From the NCBI RefSeq assembly GCF_039523795.1, contig NZ_BAAAFZ010000060.1:172159-236158 (forward strand): a stretch of 64,000 nt of DNA, written 5' to 3'. Numbering within the stretch: the stretch's first letter is position 1; each line of letters starts with the position of its first letter. Shown one piece after another: positions 46,256 to 54,772 of the stretch. Origin of the DNA: Craurococcus roseus (GTDB lineage: Bacteria > Pseudomonadota > Alphaproteobacteria > Acetobacterales > Acetobacteraceae). Position numbers and translations under genes: made by a program. Under the pieces are notes generated by a model, which had not been told where the DNA came from, searched no databases, and saw only the letters and a program-made list of their open reading frames with translations.

Positions 46256-47017
46256 CTATGCGGCCGCGAGCATCCGCAGCGCCATCGCCCCCAGCACGCC
46301 GCCGTTCAGCAGGAACAGCGCCGCGCCCGCCAGGCGGAAGCCCGGCGCCGCGGCCCAGCGCCGGCCGAAGAAGCGGCCGAGCAGCCCGACGCCCACCAGC
46401 GCCGGCACCGTGCCCAGGGCGAAGGCGGCCATGGCCAGCGCCCCGGCGAGCGCGCTGCCGGCCGAAGCGGCGGCGACCAGCGCCCCGTAAAGCAACCCGC
46501 AGGGCAGCGCGGACAGCGACAGCCCGAGCAGCAACGGCCCGCGCCAGCCGTGAGGCGCGAGGAGCAGCGGGCGGAGCCGGCCCACCAGACCCTCCGACAC
46601 GCGCACAGGCAGGCGCGGGCGGGGTAGCGGCACCTGGAACCCGAGGCGGGCGGCGCCTTGCGACAGCATCAGAACGGCCGCGAGCCCGAGCGGCGCCGCG
46701 AGCAAGGGTCGCCAGCCGGCGGCGGCCGCGAGCAGCCCCGCCGCCCCGCCGGCCGCGGCGCCGAGCAGCGCGTACCCCAGCAGCCGCCCGGCGTGGTAGG
46801 GCAGCAAGGCCGCGCCGCCGAGCCGGCGGAGGGCGCCGCCCGCCATCGCCCCGTCCGCGCGCGCCGCGACCTGCGCCAGCACGAACGGCCCGCACATGCC
46901 CGCGCAATGCGTGGCGCCGCCGGCCAGCCCGGCCAGAAACAGCGCCCCCCCGAGCGCGGCCAGGCCGCCCGGCCCCAGCGCGGCGAGGTCGTGGACGCAC
47001 AGCGCGACGAGATCCAT
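46256..47017 (-). CDS. TauE/SafE-like (DsbD-type) membrane protein of the cbb3 cluster
   Basis: This 253-residue protein has about six membrane helices and the N-terminal motif THCAGMCGPFVLAQ, which marks the UreH/DsbD-like family found beside ccoGHIS genes. The second half repeats a similar pattern (SALPCGLLYGALVAAASAG). The cysteine pair could bind copper or carry reducing equivalents for assembly; the function is not established. ATG at 47017, with an alternative GTG six codons upstream. An FNR-like site lies 36-49 bp upstream. Only 54 bp separate it from ccoI, and each gene has its own site. Confidence 0.78.
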   Translation of the reverse strand: MDLVALCVHDLAALGPGGLAALGGALFLAGLAGGATHCAGMCGPFVLAQVAARADGAMAGGALRRLGGAALLPYHAGRLLGYALLGAAAGGAAGLLAAAAGWRPLLAAPLGLAAVLMLSQGAARLGFQVPLPRPRLPVRVSEGLVGRLRPLLLAPHGWRGPLLLGLSLSALPCGLLYGALVAAASAGSALAGALAMAAFALGTVPALVGVGLLGRFFGRRWAAAPGFRLAGAALFLLNGGVLGAMALRMLAAA

Positions 47018-47052
47018 GGCCGCATCCGGTAGCACGGCGGCGGTTCGCCCGC

Positions 47053-47066
47053 GTGACGCAGATCAA
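47053..47066. promoter_or_regulatory. FNR/FixK-like site upstream of the TauE-like gene
   Basis: The minus strand reads TTGATCTGCGTCAC, a full half site plus a GTCAC-type half. It overlaps the last codon and stop of cysA. The distance to the start of the TauE-like gene (36 bp) is almost the same as for the ccoI site, which supports a shared regulator. Confidence 0.5.
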
Positions 47067-48115
47067 ACGCCGCCGCCGTCGCCGTCGGGGAACAGGTGGG
47101 CCACGCGGGCGCCGACCCGCACCGGGCTCCCGGGCGCCAGGAGGTCGGCGTCGCCCGCGCCGCCGCGCGACACCTCCGCTTCCAAGAGGGTGCCGTCGTC
47201 GAGTTCCAGCAGCAGCAGCCGCTCGGCGCCGCGGGCGACGCTGCGGCGGACGGTGGCGGGCACGCCGGCGCCGGAGCCGGGCGCCCCCACCTCGACGTCG
47301 CGCGGGCGCACCAGGGCGACGCCCTTGGCCGCCGCGCCGCCCGGCGGCAGCACGCCGCTCCCCGGCGGCACGCGCACCGCGTCGCCCAGGAACTCCGCGA
47401 CGAAGGGCGTGGCGGGCCGGTCGTAGACCTCGGCGGGCGCGCCGACCTGCTCCAGCCGGCCGCGGTTGAGGATGGCGACCCGGTCGGCCAGCTCCATCGC
47501 CTCCTCCTGGTCGTGGGTGACGAAGACGGTGGTGAGGCCGAGCCGGTCGTGCAGCCCCCGCAGCCACCGCCGCAGCTCGCGGCGCACCTTGGCGTCCAGC
47601 GCGCCGAAGGGCTCGTCCAGCAGCAGCAGCCGCGGCTCGATCGCCAGCGCCCGGGCGAGGGCCACACGCTGCCGCTGCCCGCCCGACAGCGCGCCCGGCC
47701 GCCGGCCTTCGTAGCCGCCGAGCTGCACCGTCTCCAACAGGCGCAGCACCCGTTCGCGGATCTCGCCCTCCGGCGGCCGGTCGCGGCGGGGGCGGGCCCG
47801 GAGGCCGAAGGCCACGTTCTCGAACACCGTCATGTGCCGGAACAGGGCGTAGTTCTGGAACACGAAGCCGACCCGCCGCCGCCGCGCCGGGATGCGCGTC
47901 GCGTCCTCGCCGTCGAGCAGGATGCGCCCCGCGTCCACAGTCTCCAGCCCGGCGATCGCGCGGAGCAGCGTGGTCTTGCCGGAGCCGGACGGACCGAGCA
48001 GCGCCATCAGCTCGCCCGGCCGCGTTTCCAGAGAAACGCCGTCGAGCGCGGCGCCCTGGCCGCCGGGGAAGCGTCGCGCCACCCCCTCCACCCGGATCGC
48101 CGGATGCGGCGTCAT
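47063..48115 (-). CDS. cysA: sulfate/thiosulfate ABC transporter ATP-binding protein
   Basis: This 350-residue ATPase has Walker A GPSGSGKT (41-48), signature LSGGQRQR (142-149) and Walker B LLLLDEP (162-168). The long C-terminal regulatory region (about 240-350, TOBE-type) has VALVRPRDVEVG. The FVFQNYALFRHMTVFENVAFGL stretch after Walker A is characteristic of CysA. It drives sulfate import for cysteine synthesis. ATG at 48115 overlaps the cysW stop (ATGA). It is the last gene of the operon. Confidence 0.92.
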   Translation of the reverse strand: MTPHPAIRVEGVARRFPGGQGAALDGVSLETRPGELMALLGPSGSGKTTLLRAIAGLETVDAGRILLDGEDATRIPARRRRVGFVFQNYALFRHMTVFENVAFGLRARPRRDRPPEGEIRERVLRLLETVQLGGYEGRRPGALSGGQRQRVALARALAIEPRLLLLDEPFGALDAKVRRELRRWLRGLHDRLGLTTVFVTHDQEEAMELADRVAILNRGRLEQVGAPAEVYDRPATPFVAEFLGDAVRVPPGSGVLPPGGAAAKGVALVRPRDVEVGAPGSGAGVPATVRRSVARGAERLLLLELDDGTLLEAEVSRGGAGDADLLAPGSPVRVGARVAHLFPDGDGGGV

Positions 48116-48969
48116 CCCCCCTCCCCGGCGCGGCGTTCCATCCGGCGCTCCAGCAGCACCTTCAGCACGAGCGTCACGACCGCGAGGAGCGCCAGCAGGA
48201 AGGCGACGGAGAAGGCGCCCACCTCGTCGTACTCGTTGTGCAGTATCTCGATGTGCAGCGGCATGGTGTTGGTCTCGCCCCGGATGTTGCCGGAGACGAC
48301 GGCGACGGCGCCGAATTCGCCCATGGCGCGGGCGTTGGTCAACAGCACGCCGTAGAGCAGGGCGAGCCCTGCGTTGGGCAGGCTGACGCGCAAGAGGGTG
48401 GTCCAGGCGCCGGCCCCGAGGGTGGCGGCGGCCTCCTCCTCCTCCACGCCCTGCCGGCGCATCACCGGGATCATGGTCCGGGCGACGTAGGGCAGGGTGA
48501 CGAACACGGTCGCCAGCACCATGCCAGGCAGGGCGAAGATGATCTTGATCCCGCGCTCCGCCAGCCACGGCCCGAACCAGCCGTGGGCGCCGAACAGCAG
48601 CACGAAGACGAGGCCCGCCACCACGGGCGAGACGGAGATCGGCAGGTCCAGCAGCGCCAGCAGCAGCGACCGGCCGCGGAACTCGTGCTTGGCGACCGCC
48701 CAGGCCGCGGAAACGCCGAGCACGATGTTCACCGGCACGGAGATGGCGGCCACCAGGAGGGTGAGCCGGATGGCGGCCAGCGCGTCCGGGTCGCGCAGCG
48801 CCGCGAGGAAGGCCGGCCAGCCGCGCGCGAAGGCCTCCTGCACCACCACCGCCAGCGGCAGCACCAGGAACAGCGCGAGCCACAGCAGGGCGAAGGCGAT
48901 CAGCCCCGCGGCGACCGGGCCGGGGTCGCGCAAGGCCGGGCGGGCGCCAGGGGCCGCTGGTCCGCTCAA
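48112..48969 (-). CDS. cysW: sulfate ABC transporter permease CysW
   Basis: This 285-residue permease has six membrane helices and the EAA-like loop EEEEAAATLGAGAWTTLLRVSLP. Further family stretches are LTNARAMGEFGAVAVVSGNI and NTMPLHIEILHNEYDEVGAFS, typical of CysW. The best start is a TTG at 48969 overlapping the cysT stop (TTGA); no ATG or GTG gives a full N-terminus. It forms the membrane channel with CysT. Confidence 0.9.
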   Translation of the reverse strand: MSGPAAPGARPALRDPGPVAAGLIAFALLWLALFLVLPLAVVVQEAFARGWPAFLAALRDPDALAAIRLTLLVAAISVPVNIVLGVSAAWAVAKHEFRGRSLLLALLDLPISVSPVVAGLVFVLLFGAHGWFGPWLAERGIKIIFALPGMVLATVFVTLPYVARTMIPVMRRQGVEEEEAAATLGAGAWTTLLRVSLPNAGLALLYGVLLTNARAMGEFGAVAVVSGNIRGETNTMPLHIEILHNEYDEVGAFSVAFLLALLAVVTLVLKVLLERRMERRAGEGG

Positions 48970-49820
48970 CGGGCCCCCTCGCGTTCCAGCCGCCGTTGCA
49001 GCACGGCGCCGATCGCCAGCAGCACCAGGCTCGCCGCCAGCAGCACCGCGGCTATGGCGGTGGCGGCGCCGTAGTCGTATTCCTCCAGTTGCACCACGAC
49101 CAGCAGCGGCGCGATCTCGCTCACCATCGGCACGTTGCCGGCGATGAAGATGACGGAGCCGTACTCGCCGACCGAGCGGGCGAAGGCCAAGGCGAGGCCG
49201 GCTGCGGCGGCCGGCGCCAGGGCCGGCAGCACCACCCGCGTCACGGTGCGCCAGCGCGAGGCGCCGAGCAGCGCCGCCGCCTCCTCCAGCTCCGGCTCCA
49301 GGTCGGCCAGCACGGGCTGGACCGTCCGCACCACGTAGGGCAGGCCGATGAACAGCAGCGCGATGAACACGCCGGTCGGGGTAAAAGCGAGCTTCACGCC
49401 GAACTCCGCCGCGACGCGCCCGGCCAAGCCGTCCGGCGCGCAGATCGCGGTCAGCGCCACGCCGGCGACGGCCGTGGGCAGGGCGAAGGGCAGGTCCACC
49501 AGCGCGTCCGCCACGCGCCGCAGCGGGAAGCGGTAGCGCACCAGCACCCAAGCCAACAGCAGGCCCACGACGAGGTTGACCAGCGCCGCCAACGCCGAGG
49601 CGCCGAAGCTCAGACGGTAGGCCGCGAGGGCGCGGGGGGAGAAGGCCGCGGCGGCGAACTCCCCCCAACTCTGCCCGGCGGCCCGCAGCACCAGCGCCGC
49701 CAACGGCGCCAGCACCAACAGTGTCACGCCGGTCGCGGCGATGCCGAAGGCCGGGCCGAAGCCCGGCACCGCGCTGGGCCGGCGGAAGCGCAAGCCGCCG
49801 GCAGCCGCCGTTGCGCTCAT
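48966..49820 (-). CDS. cysT: sulfate ABC transporter permease CysT
   Basis: This 284-residue permease starts MSATAAAGGLRFRRPSAVPG and has six membrane helices. FRRPSAVPGFGPAFGIAATGV at the start, and LLGASRWRTVTRVVLPALAPA with RSVGEYGSVIFIAGNVPMVSEI later, are CysT hallmarks. Its ATG overlaps the stop of the binding-protein gene (ATGA), and its stop overlaps the cysW TTG. The whole operon is therefore translationally coupled. Confidence 0.92.
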   Translation of the reverse strand: MSATAAAGGLRFRRPSAVPGFGPAFGIAATGVTLLVLAPLAALVLRAAGQSWGEFAAAAFSPRALAAYRLSFGASALAALVNLVVGLLLAWVLVRYRFPLRRVADALVDLPFALPTAVAGVALTAICAPDGLAGRVAAEFGVKLAFTPTGVFIALLFIGLPYVVRTVQPVLADLEPELEEAAALLGASRWRTVTRVVLPALAPAAAAGLALAFARSVGEYGSVIFIAGNVPMVSEIAPLLVVVQLEEYDYGAATAIAAVLLAASLVLLAIGAVLQRRLEREGAR

Positions 49821-50833
49821 CGCGCCGCCATGATGCGGTCGAACTCGCCGCCCTCGGCGAAGTGCGCGGCGTGCGCCTTCGCCCAGCCGCCGAACACGTC
49901 GTCGATGGTGAACAGATCGAGGTCCGGGAACTTGCGCATGTCCTCGGCGGCCGCGTGCTCGGGCGCGGTCGGGCGGTAATGGTGCTTCGCCGCCAAGGCC
50001 TGCGCCGTGGGCGTGTAGAGAAACTGGAGGTAGGCCCGCGCCAGCTCCAGCGTGCCGCGCCGGTTGGCGACCCGCTCCACCACCGCCACCGGCGGTTCGG
50101 CCAGGATGGAGCGGGACGGGGCGACGATCTCGAAGGCGCCGCGATCGGATTCGGCGAGGGCGAGGTGCGCCTCGTTCTCCCAGGCCAGAAGCACGTCGCC
50201 GATGTTGCGGCGGGCGAAGGTGGTGGCGGCGCCGCGGGCGGCGGTGTCCAGCACCGGCGCGTTGCGGAAGATGCCGGTCAGCAGCGCCCGCGCCGCCGCG
50301 TCATCCCCGCCCGGTTGCGACAAGGCCCAGCCCCAGGCCGCCAGGTAGTTCCAGCGCGCCCCGCCGGAGGTCTTCGGGTTGGGCGTGATGACGCCGACGC
50401 CGGGCTTGGCCAGGTCGCCCCAGTCGCGGATCGCCTTCGGGTTGCCGCGGCGGACGAGGAACACGATGGTGGAGCGGTAGGGCGCAGCGCGCGCCGGGAA
50501 GGCCTCGCGCCAGCCCTTCGACACCAGCCCGGCCTCGGCCAGCACGTCGAGGTCGTGGCCGAGGGCGAGCGTCACCACGTCCGCTTCCAGACCGTCCATC
50601 ACCGCCCGCGCCTGCCTGCCGGAGCCGCCATGCGACATGCGGACGCGCACCGCCTCGCGCGTCGCTTCCCGGCGGGCCGCGGCGAAGGCGGCGTTCACGT
50701 CGCGGTAGAATTCCCGCGTCGGGTCGTACGACACGTTGAGCAGGGTGCGCTCTTGCGCCCCGGCCGGCGCGGCGGCGAGCAGGCCGGCCGAAGCTCCGCC
50801 CGCGAGGACGGATCGGCGGGAGAGACGATCCAT
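49817..50833 (-). CDS. periplasmic sulfate-binding protein
   Basis: This 338-residue protein has a twin-arginine-like signal (MDRLSRRSVLAGGASAGLLA, cleavage near AGA-QER). The mature protein reads TLLNVSYDPTREFYRDVNAA, then VRMSHGGSGRQARAVMDGLEADVV and NPKTSGGARWNYLAAWG, which are the sulfate-binding landmarks of Sbp/CysP. ATG at 50833 has a GGGAGA site 8 bases before; an ATG seven codons upstream is possible. It is the first gene of the sulfate uptake operon. Sbp and CysP cannot be separated by eye. Confidence 0.92.
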   Translation of the reverse strand: MDRLSRRSVLAGGASAGLLAAAPAGAQERTLLNVSYDPTREFYRDVNAAFAAARREATREAVRVRMSHGGSGRQARAVMDGLEADVVTLALGHDLDVLAEAGLVSKGWREAFPARAAPYRSTIVFLVRRGNPKAIRDWGDLAKPGVGVITPNPKTSGGARWNYLAAWGWALSQPGGDDAAARALLTGIFRNAPVLDTAARGAATTFARRNIGDVLLAWENEAHLALAESDRGAFEIVAPSRSILAEPPVAVVERVANRRGTLELARAYLQFLYTPTAQALAAKHHYRPTAPEHAAAEDMRKFPDLDLFTIDDVFGGWAKAHAAHFAEGGEFDRIMAAR

Positions 50834-50880
50834 CGCAGATTCTCCCTTTTTCATCCGTGGAATACGTGTGTTGAGCCGGA

Positions 50881-50910
50881 ATTGTGCTGATCGAAAAGCG
50901 AAATCATCAA
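50881..50910 (-). promoter_or_regulatory. possible promoter of the sulfate operon
   Basis: On the minus strand TTGATG (50910-50905) and CACAAT (50886-50881) are 18 bp apart, about 48 bp upstream of the binding-protein ATG. Both boxes are imperfect. The surrounding 60 bp are AT-rich for this genome, as expected for a control region. Confidence 0.35.
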
Positions 50911-51035
50911 GCGCAATCGTATACGGCCGCATCACGAATCGACCGGCCTGCCGCAAACCCCTGAACGGCTGCTGCTTGCCTTGCCGCTCCCGCTCCGGGA
51001 CGCCTAGCCTCCACGGGAGCGGGAGGCGCAGCGCG

Positions 51036-51812
51036 ATGGAAGGTGTGGCCGTCGTCACCGGCGGGGCGAGCGGGATCGGCGCCGCGTGCTGCCGCGCCCT
51101 CGCCGCGGAGGGCATGCGGGTCGCCGTGCTCGACCTCGGCGACCGGGCGGGCGCCGTCGCCGCGGAGGTCGGCGGGCGCCCGTACTCGGCGGACGTGTCC
51201 GACGAGGCGGCCTTGTCCGCCTGCGCCGAGACGATCGAGGCGGAGATGGGCCCAGTAACCGTGCTGGTGAACAACGCCGGCGTCCTCCAGCCGCCGCTCC
51301 GCCCCGCCGCGCTCCCCATGGCGCTCTGGGACGAGGTGGTGCGGGTGGACCAGCGCGGCGTGTGGCTCGGCTGCGTGCTGTTCGGGCGGCGCATGGTGGA
51401 GCGGCGGCGCGGCAGCATCGTCAACATCGCCTCCATCGTCAGCCTACGCGCCGTGCCGCTGCACGCCTATGGGCCCGCCAAGGCGGCCGTGGCGGCGATG
51501 ACGGCGAACCTCGCGGCCGAATGGGGGCCGGCGGGGGTGCGGGTGAACGCCGTGTCGCCCGGCTTCGTGGAGACGCCGGCGTTGCGGACGGAGGTGGACG
51601 CCGGCCGGCGCGACCTGTCCCTGATCGCCGGCACCAAGGCGCTGGGCCGCACGGTCCGGATGGAGGAAGTGGCGCAGGCGGTGGCGTTCCTCGCCGGAGA
51701 CCGCGCCTCGGCCATCACCGGCGTCAACCTGCCGGTGGACTGCGGCTGGCTCGCCGCGAACGGCTGGGCCGCTTACGGCGGGCTGCGCGGGCCGGAAGGC
51801 GCGAACGCTTGA
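51036..51812 (+). CDS. short-chain dehydrogenase/reductase
   Basis: This 258-residue classical SDR has the cofactor motif TGGASGIG (8-15), NNAG (79-82) and the catalytic YGPAK (Tyr145, Lys149) with Ser in NIASIVS. VRVNAVSPGFVETP is also standard. Asp at the end of the second strand (VLDLGD) suggests NAD rather than NADP. The substrate is unknown. Its stop overlaps the start of a flavin monooxygenase gene, so the two may act in one degradation pathway for an aromatic or alicyclic compound. It is divergent from the sulfate operon. Confidence 0.88.
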   Translation: MEGVAVVTGGASGIGAACCRALAAEGMRVAVLDLGDRAGAVAAEVGGRPYSADVSDEAALSACAETIEAEMGPVTVLVNNAGVLQPPLRPAALPMALWDEVVRVDQRGVWLGCVLFGRRMVERRRGSIVNIASIVSLRAVPLHAYGPAKAAVAAMTANLAAEWGPAGVRVNAVSPGFVETPALRTEVDAGRRDLSLIAGTKALGRTVRMEEVAQAVAFLAGDRASAITGVNLPVDCGWLAANGWAAYGGLRGPEGANA

Positions 51813-53689
51813 GCGTGGCGGAGGAGCGCGCCGCCGTCGTCGTGGTCGGCGCCGGTCCGGTCGGGTTGGTCGCCGCCATCGAGCTGGCGCGGCGCGGCCT
51901 GCGGCCCGTGGTGCTGGACGCGAAGCCGGGGATCGCCTGGAGCAGCCGCGCCATCTGCATCTCGCGCCGCAGCCAGGAGATCCTGGACCGCATCGGCGCC
52001 GGCCCGGCCTTCGCGGCCAAGGCCCTGCCCTGGTCCCGCGGGCGCACCTTCCACCGCGACCGGCTCGTGTTCCGGCTGGAACTGCCGCACGCCCCCGACG
52101 ACCGGCACGCGCCCTTCATCAACCTGCAGCAGTTCCACACCGAACGCTTCCTGCTCGACACGTTCGAAGCGGCGGGCGGCGGGGTCCGTTGGAACGAACG
52201 CTTGGCCGGCGTGGAGCAGGAAGCGGACGGCGTCGCGCTCACGCTGGCCGGGCCGGAAGGGGAGCGCACGCTGCGCGCGGAGTGGGTCGTCGCGGCGGAC
52301 GGCGGGCGCTCGGCGTTGCGCGAGCTGATGGGCCTATCGTTGCGCGGCACCTCCTACGAGGGCCGCTACCTCATCGCCGACGTCGAGGTCGAAGGCGCCG
52401 ACTGGCCGGTGGAGCGGCACGTCTGGTTCGACCCGCCTTCCAACCCCGGCTCCACCGTGATCCTGCACGTGCAGCCGGACGGCGTGTGGCGCGTCGACAT
52501 CCAGCTCCGCGACGGCGAGGACGCCGAGGAGGCGCTGCGCGACGAGAACGCCTCGGCGCGGCTCCGGGCGCAGCTCGCCGCCATGGGCGTGCGCGCGCCG
52601 TGGCGCCTGCTGTGGAAGGCGGTGTACCGCGCCCATTGCCTCACGCTGGACGGCTACCGGCACGGCCGCGTGCTGTTCGCCGGCGACGCCGCGCACCTGG
52701 TGCCCATCTTCGGCGTGCGCGGGCTGAACTCCGGCATCGACGACGCGCACAACCTCGGCTGGAAGCTGGCGATGGTGGCGCGCGGCGAGGCGCCTGAGGC
52801 GCTGCTCGACAGCTACTCGCACGAGCGGAAAGGCGCCGCGCTGGAGAACATCGCCCAAGCGGCCAAGAGCACCTGGTTCATGTCGCCGCCCGGCCCCGGC
52901 TTCCGGCTGATGCGCGACGCCGCCCTGGCCCTCGCCGCCGAGCACCCTTGGGCGAGCGCGCTGGCGGACCCGCGCCAGGCCTCCGCGCACACCTACGCCG
53001 ATTCGCCCGCGGTCGTGCCCGACGGGGACGCGACGGCGGGCGTCCCGCCGGGGGCGCCGGTGCCGAACGCGCCGGCCGTTCTCGTGGAGCCGGGAAGGGG
53101 CGCGAGGCCTGGCCACCTGCATGACGCTCTGCCGGACAAGGGCTTCACGCTGCTGGTCTTCGTGGACCCGCTAGGCCCGGAGCGGGCGGCCGATCTGCTC
53201 GCCGCGCCGGCGCTCACCGGCTTGCCGTTGGAGGCGGTGCTGGTCGGGTCGGAGCGGGGCTTGGCGGCCGTGCCGACGGCCGCGCGCCGCGTGGCGGATG
53301 CCGGCGGCGCGCTGGCCGAGCGCTTCGCCGCGCGCGCCTTTCCGTTGTGCCTCGTGCGTCCGGACGAGCACGTCGCGGCCCGGTTCCGGGACGCGGATGC
53401 CGCTGCCGTCGCGGAAGCGTTCGGCGCCGCGCTCTGCCGGCACTCGACGGAGGCGCGCACGGCACCCCCGCCACCGCCCTTGCCCGATGCGCGCGCCGGC
53501 GCGCTCGGCCGCGAAGGGCTGGAGCGCGTGTTCGAGGCCGTTGGCCGCGGCGCGGGCGCGGCCCGCGGAGGGGCGGACGCGGACTTCCTGGCGCGCCTCG
53601 CCCTTCTGCTGGCCGTCGAGGTCGGCGACCCGGAGCGCGTGCTGGCGCTCGTCGCGGCGGCCTCGCCGGAGCCCGCGGCGGGCGGCTGA
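51809..53689 (+). CDS. FAD-dependent aromatic monooxygenase with an added C-terminal domain
   Basis: The start is a TTG at 51809 overlapping the SDR stop (TTGA), or GTG at 51815. The protein has about 626 residues: an FAD-binding GAGPVGLVAAIELARRG near the N-terminus, VVAADGGRSALRELMG, and FAGDAAHLVPIFGVRGLNSG, DDAHNLGWKLAMV. These place it with MhpA/PheA-type hydroxylases. A thioredoxin-like domain follows (about 440-560). The last 65 residues (LGREGLERVFEAVGRGAGAA, FLARLALLLAVEVGDPERVL) resemble DUF2783, usually a separate small protein beside such oxidoreductases. The substrate is unknown, perhaps a phenolic ring. It converges with uvsE. Confidence 0.82.
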   Translation: MSVAEERAAVVVVGAGPVGLVAAIELARRGLRPVVLDAKPGIAWSSRAICISRRSQEILDRIGAGPAFAAKALPWSRGRTFHRDRLVFRLELPHAPDDRHAPFINLQQFHTERFLLDTFEAAGGGVRWNERLAGVEQEADGVALTLAGPEGERTLRAEWVVAADGGRSALRELMGLSLRGTSYEGRYLIADVEVEGADWPVERHVWFDPPSNPGSTVILHVQPDGVWRVDIQLRDGEDAEEALRDENASARLRAQLAAMGVRAPWRLLWKAVYRAHCLTLDGYRHGRVLFAGDAAHLVPIFGVRGLNSGIDDAHNLGWKLAMVARGEAPEALLDSYSHERKGAALENIAQAAKSTWFMSPPGPGFRLMRDAALALAAEHPWASALADPRQASAHTYADSPAVVPDGDATAGVPPGAPVPNAPAVLVEPGRGARPGHLHDALPDKGFTLLVFVDPLGPERAADLLAAPALTGLPLEAVLVGSERGLAAVPTAARRVADAGGALAERFAARAFPLCLVRPDEHVAARFRDADAAAVAEAFGAALCRHSTEARTAPPPPPLPDARAGALGREGLERVFEAVGRGAGAARGGADADFLARLALLLAVEVGDPERVLALVAAASPEPAAGG

Positions 53690-53698
53690 GCCGCGGCG

Positions 53699-54772
53699 TC
53701 AGGCCGCTTCGTCCACCTCCGCCGGGCCTTCCTCGGCCTCCAGCGCCGCTTCCTGCGCTTCCAGCTCGGCGGCGCCCGCGGCGGTGACGCCGAAGCGGGC
53801 CGCCACGTCGGGCGCGTAGCGGAGCAGGTCGGGGCGCAGCTTCAGCAGGCTGATGTCCTTGGCCTTGCCTTCCAGCATCACGTCGAACTCCAGCCCTTCG
53901 CAGTCGCGCATGAAGCGGGCGAACTCGAAGGGGTTGGTGAAGTCGGCGTGGCCGGTCCAGACCGGCGGGAGCTGCACCGTCTTCTTGCGCTTGGTCTTCC
54001 GGTCCACGCGCTGGATCGAGCGGAACTCGGTGCGCGGCGAGGAGTAGTGCAGCTTCGGCCGCACGCCCTCCGGCCAGCTCGCCAGGAAGCGGCGGACCGT
54101 GTCCACCATCTCCAGCCGCTCCGGATTCAGGCACCAGAAGTGCTGGTAGTCGAAGATCAGCCGTACGCCCGTTCGTTCGTGGACCCAGAGCACGTCCCCG
54201 GCGCCGAATCGGAGGTCGTCGTTCTCCAGCACCAAGCGCCGGCGCACGTGCTCCGGCAGCGTCGGCCACACCTCGGCCCAGCGCGCGCGGCTCGCTGCCG
54301 TGTCGCCGTAGGTGCCGCCCACGTGCGTCACCAGCACCGCCTCCGGCCCCAGCTCCATCCGGTCCAGCATCTCGGCCTGGGAGGACAGGTCCCAGATGCT
54401 CTTCTCCGTCAGCTTCGGGTCGGGGCTGTTGAGCAGCACGTACTGCGACGGGTGGAAGGACAGGCGGATGTCGAGCGCCCTGGCCTTGGCGCCGATCGCG
54501 CGCAGTTCGGCGTCGCTCTCCGCGACCATGCCGTGGAACTGCGGCATGTCCGGGTGCGTGGCGTAGGGCGCCAGGTCCGAAGACATGCGGTACATGTCGA
54601 TCTTGTGCTTGGCGAGGTAGTCGAGGATCGCGTCGAGGTACTCGAGCGAGGTCTTCAGGTGCGGGTTCTTCTGCCAGCGCCGGGTGTCGTTGCTCTTCAG
54701 CTCCGGGTCGCCCATCACCTTGACGGGGAAGCCGAGCCGGAGTGGCCGCGCGGTGGTCGTGGGGGTCGTCAT
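53699..54772 (-). CDS. uvsE: UV damage endonuclease UvsE
   Basis: This 357-residue protein begins LRLGFPVKVMGDPELKSNDT. It has the TIM-barrel metal-site motifs of UVDE: MYRMSSDLAPYATHPDMPQF, LSFHPSQYVLLNSPDP, VTHVGGTYGD, LVLENDD and IFDYQHFWCLNPE. UVDE enzymes nick DNA next to UV photoproducts and some other lesions, starting an excision pathway independent of UvrABC. Its C-terminal extension (GAAELEAQEAALEAEEGPAEVDE) is acidic and low-complexity. The ATG at 54772 overlaps the stop of the DHH gene (ATGA). Confidence 0.9.
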   Translation of the reverse strand: MTTPTTTARPLRLGFPVKVMGDPELKSNDTRRWQKNPHLKTSLEYLDAILDYLAKHKIDMYRMSSDLAPYATHPDMPQFHGMVAESDAELRAIGAKARALDIRLSFHPSQYVLLNSPDPKLTEKSIWDLSSQAEMLDRMELGPEAVLVTHVGGTYGDTAASRARWAEVWPTLPEHVRRRLVLENDDLRFGAGDVLWVHERTGVRLIFDYQHFWCLNPERLEMVDTVRRFLASWPEGVRPKLHYSSPRTEFRSIQRVDRKTKRKKTVQLPPVWTGHADFTNPFEFARFMRDCEGLEFDVMLEGKAKDISLLKLRPDLLRYAPDVAARFGVTAAGAAELEAQEAALEAEEGPAEVDEAA

